Positions 1 to 5,651 are shown, counted from the stretch's first letter. The stretch: DNA of 5,651 bases from CAZRGV01 sp964599655 (GCA_964599655.1 CAZRGV010000250.1:1-5651); one strand, 5' to 3'. Notes: generated by a model from the sequence alone, not told the origin. Numbers and translations: made by a program.

Positions 1-388
1 ACCTGGACCGAGTCATTCCGCTTTGCGTTCCGGTCTGGGGTGCCACGGGTCGTCCTCGACCAGTGTCCCGCGGCTCAGGCCAGAGCACTGGTCGGGGACG
101 ACCAGTGGCACCCGAAAAACTCACATCAACCCGGTCCACCCGCCGCGCGCCACTCCAGCGAGCTGGAAGGCGGGGCGATCCGGGACCGTGAGCACGCCGA
201 GGGCTGACCCCGCCGCGCGAGGAATTCGGGCGTCGAGGCCGTCCTCCCGGCCGAGCGAAGCCGGGCCAGCGGCCGACCTGACCCGCATTTGGTCTCGCCG
301 GCGAGCCGGCCGGCCGACCAGCCGTGGTACGCCATCGCCGATCCTACAGGAGGTTGCGTTGCTCCCGCGAGGGCCCGGTCTTCCTGGC
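1..388. other. Non-coding stretch downstream of the glycosyltransferase
   Basis: I see no gene here. The only open frames are short or belong to a long plus-strand frame antisense to the glycosyltransferase, with Arg/Pro/Gly-rich composition and no recognisable domain. The stretch holds the nested palindrome at 38-113. It also holds a perfect 12-bp palindrome, CTCGCCGGCGAG, at 294-305, followed by more GCCGG-rich sequence. Nothing directly after the glycosyltransferase stop looks like an intrinsic terminator: there is no strong GC stem followed by a T run on the minus strand. The stretch could contain the promoter region of a gene lying further left, but I cannot identify one. Confidence 0.6.
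38..113. repeat. REP-like nested palindrome (family A)
   Basis: Two 28-nt arms, 38-65 and 86-113, are inverted copies that match at 26 of 28 positions, with a 20-nt spacer. Each arm is also a hairpin. In the right arm, 86-94 pairs perfectly with 99-107 (9 bp) around a 4-nt GGGA loop. In the left arm, 44-52 pairs with 57-65 with one mismatch. DNA or RNA could therefore fold as one long stem or as two small hairpins. No T run follows on either strand, so this is not a standard terminator. The architecture resembles bacterial REP/BIME elements mobilised by RAYT transposases, and I recall similar sequences between planctomycete genes. No transposase is in the window. Family assignment is inference; the pairing is directly visible. 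Confidence 0.8.
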
Positions 389-2008
389 TCAGCGCGTCGG
401 GCGATCGGGCCGAACCGCGTCGGCGAGCCGGGTGAGGTCGGCGTCTCGAAGGCTCAGGATGATCGACTCGGATCGCTTGCCCTTCGGCAAGGACGGGCCG
501 AGGCGGTGCTCGACCACGGGCAGGGAGTCGATCAAGGGGTCATACGCCCGACGCTCGGTCGGGTTCGTTTTGGGGTCGAAGTAGAGGGCGAGGTACTGCG
601 CTCCCTGGGCCCGGCAACGATCGAGCAGGGCCGGCCAGTCCTCGGCGTGCTCCCGGCCCCGGATCGCCCAGCCTTCCCGCTCGCTGTAGTGGAGCACGAC
701 CACCAGGGCGATGCCCGGCCCCATCGTCACGACCCGGCCTTCCGGCGGGCAAACCCGCTTCAATCGCTCGGCCAGGTCGACCTTCCCCTGGTCGAGCTGG
801 AACATCGAGCCCATCACCCAGGGGGACTGAACGAACAACGCCGCCACGAGCAACGACGTCGGCCACCAGGCGAGACGTCGAGGGCCGTTCGCGATGGTCC
901 GTTCGCTCGCGCGCTGGGTTCGTTTCGTCCGGAGCCGAAGGGCCGACCATCCGAGCGCCCCCCAGAGCGAAGCCGCGGGCAGCATCATCAGCTCGTAGTA
1001 GTCGTGGTCGATGAGCTTCGGGCCGAGCAAGACGTAAAAGGCCATGCCCATGACGGTCCAGACGCCGAGCATCGGACCCGGCCGGAGCCTTCGCGACAGG
1101 ACGGCCGCAACGCCCAAGACGATCAAAACCGCCGTCACCGGGCCGCAATCTCGCAGCAGGAACCGCGAGAACCACGAGGCGTAAAACGCGCGCGTCGCGA
1201 GAACGCCCGGGTCCTGAACGATCAAGTACGGGTAGACCGGCTGACCGGCCGCCCAGCCCGAACGGACCGGGTTGGGCGTCTGGATGAAGACGAAGAGCAT
1301 CCAGAGGGCGATCGGCCCGAGCATCGCGGCCGACAGGCCGACGAACCGACCGTTCAGGCAAGCCCGCCAGCCCCCTTGGCGCCGGGTCATCTCCGCCAAG
1401 GGAAGCAACACCATGAGGCCAAAATACTTGAACGTCGCCGCCGACAGGCCCGCCAGAGCCGTCGCCACCAGCCAGCCCGGCCCCTGACCGTCAAGGTCGC
1501 GCCGGTAGCAGGCCGCCGACAGCAACATGCAGGCCAGCATCCACGGATCAGGTAAAATGGCCCGGCCGTAGAAGATCAGCAAGGGGGAAAGGTTGAACAG
1601 GAACGTGGCAACGAGTGCGGTCTGGTTGTCGTGCTCGCGGCGGACGAGGTCGAAGAAGGCGGCGAGCGCGACGAGGGTTCCCAGCAGGCTGAGGATGCGG
1701 CCGAGGGTGTCGTGCTCGCCGAAGAGGCGATAGGCGAGCCCGAGCAGGCCGGTGTACAGGGGAATTTCCTCGGTGAGGGTCAGGCGATGGCCCTGTTCGT
1801 CGAGAAAGTCGAGCGTGTTGCGCAAGGGGTTCCACGGTGTCCGGGCGATGGCGCGGGCCTTGTTGGCGACGTAAACCTGTTTGGCCTGAAGGTTATCGGC
1901 CATCGGGGCCTGAAACTGGTAGAGGCGGATCAGGGCGGCCAGGGAAAGCAAAATGGCCAACGCGAGGCGAGGCCGGCGGGCCAGGTCGAGCGTTCGGCGC
2001 GAGTCCAT
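389..2008 (-). CDS. GT39/PMT_2-type integral membrane glycosyltransferase (539 aa)
   Basis: This is probably a polyprenyl-phosphate-sugar-dependent glycosyltransferase of the ArnT/PMT (GT-C fold) superfamily, acting at the outer face of the cytoplasmic membrane. The acceptor cannot be told from sequence. A first membrane helix spans about residues 13-31, followed by an extracytoplasmic loop with an Asp (PMADN, D38) where GT-C enzymes carry their catalytic acidic residue. EIPLYTGLLGLAYRLFG (81-97) and GRAILPDPW (148-156) match conserved PMT_2 segments. DHDYYELMMLPA (334-345) is the tyrosine-rich stretch typical of bacterial GT39 proteins. Roughly eleven hydrophobic segments run to about residue 400; the last 140 residues form a soluble domain. 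The ATG at 2008 is preferred because GGAG lies 8 nt upstream. The frame stays open to 2200, but that extension translates an intergenic palindrome and is probably not coding. There is no neighbouring polysaccharide gene to suggest a substrate. Confidence 0.85.
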   Translation of the reverse strand: MDSRRTLDLARRPRLALAILLSLAALIRLYQFQAPMADNLQAKQVYVANKARAIARTPWNPLRNTLDFLDEQGHRLTLTEEIPLYTGLLGLAYRLFGEHDTLGRILSLLGTLVALAAFFDLVRREHDNQTALVATFLFNLSPLLIFYGRAILPDPWMLACMLLSAACYRRDLDGQGPGWLVATALAGLSAATFKYFGLMVLLPLAEMTRRQGGWRACLNGRFVGLSAAMLGPIALWMLFVFIQTPNPVRSGWAAGQPVYPYLIVQDPGVLATRAFYASWFSRFLLRDCGPVTAVLIVLGVAAVLSRRLRPGPMLGVWTVMGMAFYVLLGPKLIDHDYYELMMLPAASLWGALGWSALRLRTKRTQRASERTIANGPRRLAWWPTSLLVAALFVQSPWVMGSMFQLDQGKVDLAERLKRVCPPEGRVVTMGPGIALVVVLHYSEREGWAIRGREHAEDWPALLDRCRAQGAQYLALYFDPKTNPTERRAYDPLIDSLPVVEHRLGPSLPKGKRSESIILSLRDADLTRLADAVRPDRPTR

Positions 2009-2016
2009 GCGCGTCG

Positions 2017-2020
2017 CTCC
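2017..2020 (-). promoter_or_regulatory. Shine-Dalgarno site of the glycosyltransferase
   Basis: On the minus strand GGAG lies 8 nt before the ATG at 2008-2006. This is the clearest ribosome-binding site in the window. It decides the start, because the frame has no other stop until after 2200 and could otherwise be annotated 64 codons longer, through the palindrome at 2066-2136. Confidence 0.65.
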
Positions 2021-2065
2021 AGGGAATGAAGGAAGTCTTCCGGATTTGCTCGAAGCCGCGGCGTT

Positions 2066-2136
2066 TCGCAGGGTGGACACCGCCCACCAATCTTCTGGTG
2101 CCGCAAGGAGTTCGGTGGGCCGTGCCCACCCTACGA
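2066..2136. repeat. REP-like nested palindrome (family B, GGTGGGC/GCCCACC)
   Basis: Arms 2066-2088 and 2114-2136 are inverted copies, paired at 20 of 23 positions, with a 25-nt spacer. Each arm is itself a hairpin: 2114-2120 pairs perfectly with 2124-2130 (GGTGGGC/GCCCACC, 3-nt loop), and 2072-2078 pairs with 2082-2088 with one mismatch. In minus-strand RNA, the sense of both flanking genes, two of the three arm mismatches become G-U wobbles and one is G-G, giving 22 of 23 pairs. The element lies 73 bp after the fusion-gene stop and 57 bp before the glycosyltransferase ATG. The core motif is unrelated to that of the element at 38-113. I recall GTAGGGTGGGC-type repeats as common intergenic elements in planctomycetes and some cyanobacteria; that is memory, not a search. 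A role in mRNA 3'-end protection or attenuation is possible. Confidence 0.82.
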
Positions 2137-2209
2137 CAAGAAACGAGGTCTTCGGACGGTATGGCTTCGGTTCGGAGTCGTGGGTTCCGCCGCGCCGCAC
2201 CGACGGGAA

Positions 2210-4120
2210 TCAATGGTGCGGGCGCGAACGGTCTCCGGTGGCCATGCGAGCGGTGGGAAGGTCGATGCAGTAGTCGAGATAGCCGATCATCATCTCGTCC
2301 CACGACTGGTCGCCCCATCGCACGTCCTTCGTGGGGTCGGGATTGAGCGGGTTGTCCTTCGAGTTGTCGAAGTGGGCAAGGCACTCGATGCGGGTGCCTT
2401 TCGGCAGGAACTTCGGCTCGGCGAGGCGGTAGACGTTCTGCCAGTTGAAGTCGTAGTACGGGACCGACAGCAAGGGCTCGCGGCGGCCGTCGGGATAGAT
2501 GGCGGTGTAGCGGAAGTCCTTGCCCCGGAAGTGCATGTGAGGCGTCAGGCTGAGCAGGTGGACGTTCTCGAGCAGTGTGTACGAGGCGCGAACCTCGTGA
2601 TTGGGGGCCCCTGCCGGGATGACGAAGTCGCGGTTCGAGGCCCCTCGGGTCACGGCCAGGCGGTGGACCGGCCCTCGCGAGAGGATCAGGCCGATCGACG
2701 AGCGGTCGAACCGAGGGATGCCGATCGGCGTGTAATGGACCTGGAACTCGAGGATCGCGCCGGCGGGAATCTTCTTGGCGACGCCCTCGGGAAAGACCGA
2801 GGGCATGTCGCCGGGCGCGTAGCAGACGAGCTCGGGCTTGTCGCGTCGCCGCGTTTCCCGGTCGCCTCCTCGGTCGCTCAAGTGCTCCGGGTCGACCACG
2901 AAGGCGCAGATGTGGTGGACGACCGCCCGGTCGCCAGGCATCGCCTGCACGGCCTGAACCCAGACGTCCTGCTTGAAGTTGGTGGCCACGAAGAACTTCT
3001 GGATTTCGAGCACGCCTTCGGCGGGGACTTCAAAGGCCTCGGGCATCTCGATGACGATGTCGGGCTCGCCGATGGTCCAGCCTTCAGGGAACTCGGGAGG
3101 CTCGGGTACGGCCGAGAGGTCGCCGGGCGGGGCGCCTTGATCGACCCAGGCCAGAAGCACGGCCCGCTCGCGGTCGGTCAGGCTCCGATCGTTGGCGAAG
3201 TTGCCGATCCGAGGATCGGCGTACCAAGGGGGCATCAACCCTTGGTCGACCACCTCGTAAATCGACTCGGACCAGCGCTTGGCGTCGTCGTAGTCGAGGA
3301 GTGCAAACGGCGCGGCCTCGTGCGGACGATGGCACGCCAGGCACTTGGACTGGAGGATCGGCGCGACGTCGTGGGCGTAATCGACCGGCCCCACCTCAAC
3401 GGTTTTGAACATCGACCGGCGGATGCGGGCGATCTCCGGCGAGGGCGGACGCGACCGCCGTTTGGCCCGCTCGGGCTCGACCCGCTCGATCGGACAGCTC
3501 AGAACGGAGGTCAGCGTGACCTCCACCGGCGAACCGGCCAAAACGGCGTCGATCGCCTCAGCCAGGAAGGCCCGCGTCGGCCTGTCTTTCCGGGCGCCCC
3601 GGATGTACTGGTCGTCGACCGCCCCTCGATAGCGGAGCCAGCCCCCTTGGTCGATGACCAGGGTCTCGCAGGTCCGCTCGATCCGGAGCAGGTCGGCCAC
3701 GCGGTTCCGGTCGTCCTTCAGCACCGGGAAATCGACCTGATACGTTCGAGCATGCTCGGCGATCTCCTCGACCGACTCGTGGGCGTTGGAGTTGATCGCC
3801 AGGAAGGCGACCCCCCTGCCCTTGTAGGCATGCCCGAGTTCGACCAGACGAGGCATGTACAGGTTGCCGACCGGGCAATCGGTGCCCGTGAAGACGAGCA
3901 CGACCGCCTTGTGCGTTCCGAGGAGGCCGGAGAGCGAAACCGGCCGGCCCTGGAGGTCGGGCAGCGTGAAATCGTCGACGCGATCGCCGACACCCCGGGT
4001 GCCTCGATGACGGTGAAGCCACCAGCTTTCCCCGGCGGCCAGGGCCCCGAGCGCGGCCAGAACCACGAGCCCGGCGATGATTCGCCGATGGCGGATTCCT
4101 CGTCTTTGTGTCGTGTCCAT
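2210..4120 (-). CDS. Redoxin - cytochrome c - PHM-like copper monooxygenase fusion (636 aa)
   Basis: This is a three-domain redox protein, probably outside the cytoplasmic membrane; substrate and reaction are unknown. A basic N-terminus and one hydrophobic segment (about 14-29) form a signal peptide or anchor. Residues about 44-197 are a thioredoxin-fold redoxin domain with GTDCPVGN; C82 is the only cysteine of that motif, and C209 (SCPIE) may be its resolving partner. C151 sits where the family usually has cis-Pro. Residues about 244-334 are a small cytochrome c domain with CLACH (C260, C263, H264) and a likely Met ligand in MPPW (M296). The rest resembles the two halves of peptidylglycine/dopamine copper monooxygenases: H402-H403 and H462 (QVHY) for one copper, H528/H530 (PHMHF) and M610 or M611 for the other. 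All six expected copper ligands are present. The ATG at 4120 has AGG 5 nt upstream; an in-frame GTG at 4144 has no ribosome-binding site. Confidence 0.9.
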   Translation of the reverse strand: MDTTQRRGIRHRRIIAGLVVLAALGALAAGESWWLHRHRGTRGVGDRVDDFTLPDLQGRPVSLSGLLGTHKAVVLVFTGTDCPVGNLYMPRLVELGHAYKGRGVAFLAINSNAHESVEEIAEHARTYQVDFPVLKDDRNRVADLLRIERTCETLVIDQGGWLRYRGAVDDQYIRGARKDRPTRAFLAEAIDAVLAGSPVEVTLTSVLSCPIERVEPERAKRRSRPPSPEIARIRRSMFKTVEVGPVDYAHDVAPILQSKCLACHRPHEAAPFALLDYDDAKRWSESIYEVVDQGLMPPWYADPRIGNFANDRSLTDRERAVLLAWVDQGAPPGDLSAVPEPPEFPEGWTIGEPDIVIEMPEAFEVPAEGVLEIQKFFVATNFKQDVWVQAVQAMPGDRAVVHHICAFVVDPEHLSDRGGDRETRRRDKPELVCYAPGDMPSVFPEGVAKKIPAGAILEFQVHYTPIGIPRFDRSSIGLILSRGPVHRLAVTRGASNRDFVIPAGAPNHEVRASYTLLENVHLLSLTPHMHFRGKDFRYTAIYPDGRREPLLSVPYYDFNWQNVYRLAEPKFLPKGTRIECLAHFDNSKDNPLNPDPTKDVRWGDQSWDEMMIGYLDYCIDLPTARMATGDRSRPHH

Positions 4121-4206
4121 GATTGCCTGATCGGGTTCCTTCACCGACCGCGGCCGTGCTCACAAGAGTCCGGCAAGGGGGGGACCGAGGCGCGGATCCA
4201 CTCGGG

Positions 4207-4235
4207 CCGAACATCTCCCCGCCTGGGAGGTTCGG
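4207..4235 (-). other. Leader hairpin of the redoxin-fusion gene
   Basis: Positions 4207-4212 pair with 4230-4235 (CCGAAC/GTTCGG) and 4215-4219 pair with 4225-4229 (CTCCC/GGGAG). This gives 11 bp with a 2-nt bulge and a 5-nt loop. With the promoter at 4239-4267 and a start near 4232, the hairpin would sit at the 5' end of an mRNA leader of about 110 nt. No T run follows it on the minus strand, so it is unlikely to be the terminator of rsmA. It may stabilise the transcript; that role is inference. Confidence 0.5.
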
Positions 4236-4238
4236 GGG

Positions 4239-4267
4239 ACTATCAACTACTTCTTCCTGTTCGTCAA
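4239..4267 (-). promoter_or_regulatory. Candidate sigma70-type promoter for the redoxin-fusion gene
   Basis: On the minus strand TTGACG (4267-4262, five of six to the -35 consensus) is followed by exactly 17 bp and then GATAGT (4244-4239, four of six to TATAAT). The predicted start is near 4232, about 110 nt before the ATG at 4120. It is the best match I found in the intergenic regions, and it lies in a short AT-richer patch of otherwise GC-rich DNA. If real, the fusion gene is transcribed independently of rsmA. Confidence 0.45.
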
Positions 4268-4355
4268 GGCGGCCTTGGGCACGACACCCATTCCGATCGA
4301 CCGAACGAACCGGGCGTCGAAACGATCGGTACAACCCGCGGCACGCACGGGACGG

Positions 4356-4370
4356 GAGCCATCGCGGCTC
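4356..4370 (-). other. Small hairpin at the rsmA stop codon
   Basis: GAGCC pairs with GGCTC around a 5-nt loop, overlapping the TGA of rsmA (4371-4369). No T run follows on the minus strand. A 5-bp stem is weak support for a terminator, so I list it only as the sole structure close to the end of rsmA. Confidence 0.2.
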
Positions 4371-5355
4371 AATCGTCGTCGGACGAATCGTTTCCCGTGT
4401 CATCCCGTTCGGAATCCTCGTCGGCTTCGGGGGCGGTCGTGGGAAGGGCGTCGCGACCGAGCCGCTCCTTGAGGGCGCGGGCCAGGTCGATCCATTCGTC
4501 GACGTTCAAGGACTCGGCCCGGACCTGGCCGGTGAGGTCGAGCGATTCGAGGAAGGCGTCCACCTCGGGCTTGGTCCATCGGCCTCGCCAGGCGCTATAG
4601 AGCACGCGCCGGAGGTTCTTGCGGCGGTGGATGAAGATCCGACGGACCACGGCATGGAACCAGGGCAGGTCGTCGATCCGGGCACGCTTCTCCGGGCGAG
4701 GCACGATCTTGACGACCGCCGAATCGACCTTGGGCCGGGGCCAGAAGACCTTCGGCGGGAGGATGCGAACGACTTCGACGTCGGCCAGGGCCTGCACCAT
4801 CACCGAGAGCGCGCCGTAGGCGTCGGTGTTCGGCTCGGCGACGAGACGGTCGGCGAGCTCTCGCTGAATGGTGACAACCATCAAGACCGGACAGAGCTCA
4901 GGATGGACCAGCAGGTTGGAGATGATGGGCGTGGCGACATGGAACGGCAGATTGGCCACGAGCTTGAGTCGGCGGTCGGGCGCGATGGCCAGACCGGCGC
5001 GGAGGTTGTCGAGCACGACGGGGTTGATCTCATGCTTGCCGGCCAGGGCATCGGCCTGGATCACCCGCACGTTGGGGCGGCCCGACACGGCTTCCCGCGT
5101 GAACTGAGCCATGGCCGGATCAATCTCGACGGCGACGACCGCCGAAACGGTCTCGGCCATCAGGGCCGTCATGGCACCGGCGCCCGGACCGACTTCGAGC
5201 ACGACGTCGGTCGGGCCAAGCTCGGCGGCGCGAACGATCAACTCATGGATATTCAGGTCGATCAGAAAATTCTGTCCGTACCGGTGCTGAGGCGCGACCC
5301 CGCGCCGGGCGAACAGGTTGCGAAGGTACGACAGGGTCTGACGGCTTTGTGGCAT
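4369..5355 (-). CDS. rsmA: 16S rRNA (A1518/A1519-N6)-dimethyltransferase RsmA (KsgA), 328 aa
   Basis: This enzyme dimethylates two adjacent adenines near the 3' end of 16S rRNA with S-adenosylmethionine, a late step of small-subunit maturation in the cytoplasm. The methyltransferase motifs are in order: GQNFLID (27-33), VLEVGPGAG (52-60, SAM-binding loop), VEID (76-79, ribose-binding acid), QADAL (100-104), then catalytic NLPF (135-138) followed by HVATPI. QREL (164-167), FWPRPKVDSAVV (204-215) and FIHRRKNLR (241-249) are family signatures, and ESLNVDEWIDLA closes the C-terminal RNA-contact domain. The usual NLPY is NLPF here; the aromatic ring is kept. About 55 residues beyond the E. coli length (273) come from a longer stretch before NLPF and an acidic tail (310-328). 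The ATG at 5355 is chosen over an in-frame TTG at 5376 because it matches the usual N-terminus; neither has a good Shine-Dalgarno. The region upstream is a tandem repeat. Confidence 0.97.
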   Translation of the reverse strand: MPQSRQTLSYLRNLFARRGVAPQHRYGQNFLIDLNIHELIVRAAELGPTDVVLEVGPGAGAMTALMAETVSAVVAVEIDPAMAQFTREAVSGRPNVRVIQADALAGKHEINPVVLDNLRAGLAIAPDRRLKLVANLPFHVATPIISNLLVHPELCPVLMVVTIQRELADRLVAEPNTDAYGALSVMVQALADVEVVRILPPKVFWPRPKVDSAVVKIVPRPEKRARIDDLPWFHAVVRRIFIHRRKNLRRVLYSAWRGRWTKPEVDAFLESLDLTGQVRAESLNVDEWIDLARALKERLGRDALPTTAPEADEDSERDDTGNDSSDDD

Positions 5356-5357
5356 GT

Positions 5358-5651
5358 TGGAAGACGTCTCTCGCAAAGTCGCAAAGGCCGCGAAAAATCA
5401 CTCATTTATCTTCTTTGAATCGTCTTGTTGGCGACTTGGCGGCTTGGCGAGAAACTCGACTCCAAAAATGGAAGACGTCTCTCGCAAAGTCGCAAAGGCC
5501 GCGAAAAATCACTCATTTATCTTNNNNNNNNNNNNNNNNNNNNNNNNNNNNNNNNNNNNNNNNNNNNNNNNNNNNNNNNNNNNNNNNNNNNNNNNNNNNN
5601 NNNNNNNNNNNNNNNNNNNNNNNCTTTGAATCGTCTTGTTGGCGGCTTGGC
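5358..5651. repeat. 111-bp tandem repeat upstream of rsmA, interrupted by a gap
   Basis: Positions 5358-5412 recur identically (55 of 55) at 5469-5523, a period of 111 bp. The second part of the unit (5413-5440) recurs after the gap at 5624-5651 with one difference (A5434 to G5645). The unit is an imperfect palindrome: the left arm 5369-5386 contains TCGCAAAG twice in tandem, and the right arm 5435-5452 (CTTGGCGGCTTGGCGAGA) is its inverted relative, at about 14 of 18 positions. Between the arms is the most AT-rich sequence of the window. The repeat begins 2 bp upstream of the rsmA ATG, so it supplies the gene's leader and probably its promoter region. Similar CGCAAAG/GGCGGCTTGGCG intergenic elements are, as I recall, widespread in bacteria. 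Its peptide translation (SRKVAKAAK) is not a credible protein. Confidence 0.85.
5524..5623. other. Assembly gap (100 N) inside the tandem repeat
   Basis: Exactly 100 ambiguous bases, the conventional placeholder for a scaffold gap of unknown size. The left flank ends in ATCTT and the right flank starts CTTTGAATC. In the intact first copy these two sequences are directly adjacent (5408-5421). The true gap could be zero, or any whole number of 111-bp units, or other sequence. Confidence 0.95.

Noticed and set aside
126..335. A 69-codon minus-strand frame in the left non-coding stretch
   Set aside because: It has no recognisable motif and low-complexity composition, with no ribosome-binding site that I could support.
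348..361. A perfect AGGAGG on the plus strand followed 5 nt later by TTG
   Set aside because: It would start a frame running antisense into the glycosyltransferase with shadow-like composition. One hexamer match in GC-rich DNA is not enough.
23..1555. A 510-codon plus-strand open frame opposite the glycosyltransferase
   Set aside because: It has Arg/Pro/Gly-rich composition without any domain, lies antisense to a gene with clear GT39 features, and its first part translates the palindrome at 38-113. It is a typical high-GC shadow.
4240..4300. A short plus-strand stretch reading INYFFLFVKAALG, resembling a membrane segment
   Set aside because: It has no start codon with a ribosome-binding site, runs on into antisense of rsmA, and coincides with the promoter region of the fusion gene.
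2180..4600. An 806-codon plus-strand open frame opposite the fusion gene and the end of rsmA
   Set aside because: The minus strand has conserved catalytic motifs in this region. The plus frame is Val/Asp/Arg/Gly-rich with no recognisable motif and spans two genes and their intergenic region.
4123..5418. A 431-codon plus-strand open frame opposite rsmA
   Set aside because: It is antisense to all RsmA motifs and has no domain of its own.
5354..5523. A plus-strand frame over the tandem repeat giving a repeated peptide (EDVSRKVAKAAK), since 111 bp is 37 codons
   Set aside because: It starts inside rsmA on the other strand, and the repeat is an intergenic palindromic element. SRKxAKA peptides are, as I recall, a familiar spurious translation of such repeats. 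The period being divisible by three is probably coincidence.
5358..5523. Possible CRISPR array upstream of rsmA
   Set aside because: The whole 111-bp period is repeat-like: spacer regions are not unique, the arms are palindromic, and no cas gene is present.

Overview
The window is GC-rich DNA whose gene content and repeat style suggest a planctomycete, possibly of the Isosphaeraceae. The hints are a redoxin/cytochrome c/copper-monooxygenase-like fusion protein, an RsmA with planctomycete-like N-terminal sequence, a lone GT39-type membrane glycosyltransferase, and intergenic nested palindromes. This placement is inferred from remembered family features, not from a search.

Three genes are supported, all on the minus strand and read right to left: rsmA (5355 to 4369), the redoxin-cytochrome c-PHM-like fusion (4120 to 2210) and the glycosyltransferase (2008 to 389). 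They are separated by 248 and 201 bp. Each gap holds regulatory-looking or repeat structure, so nothing shows that they form one tight operon. The fusion gene has its own plausible sigma70-type promoter (TTGACG, 17 bp, GATAGT) with a strong hairpin at the predicted 5' end of its transcript. The three products have no obvious shared pathway: RsmA is cytoplasmic ribosome maturation, the fusion is probably an exported or membrane-anchored redox protein, and the GT39 protein is an integral membrane enzyme.

The non-coding DNA is unusual. Two different REP-like nested palindromes lie at 38-113 and 2066-2136; in each, both arms are hairpins on their own and the arms are also complementary to each other. 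A third repeat, a 111-bp direct tandem repeat with imperfect palindromic arms built from 8-bp units, lies directly upstream of rsmA. It runs into a run of exactly 100 N (5524-5623), and the sequence after the gap resumes at the next base of the repeat unit. The gap therefore looks like an assembly break inside a tandem array of unknown copy number.

The left 388 bp contain no gene that can be supported. Several long plus-strand frames lie opposite the three genes; they are antisense shadows produced by high-GC codon use. The most interesting items are the three-domain fusion, with a cysteine where its thioredoxin fold should have cis-proline, and the three intergenic repeat families.
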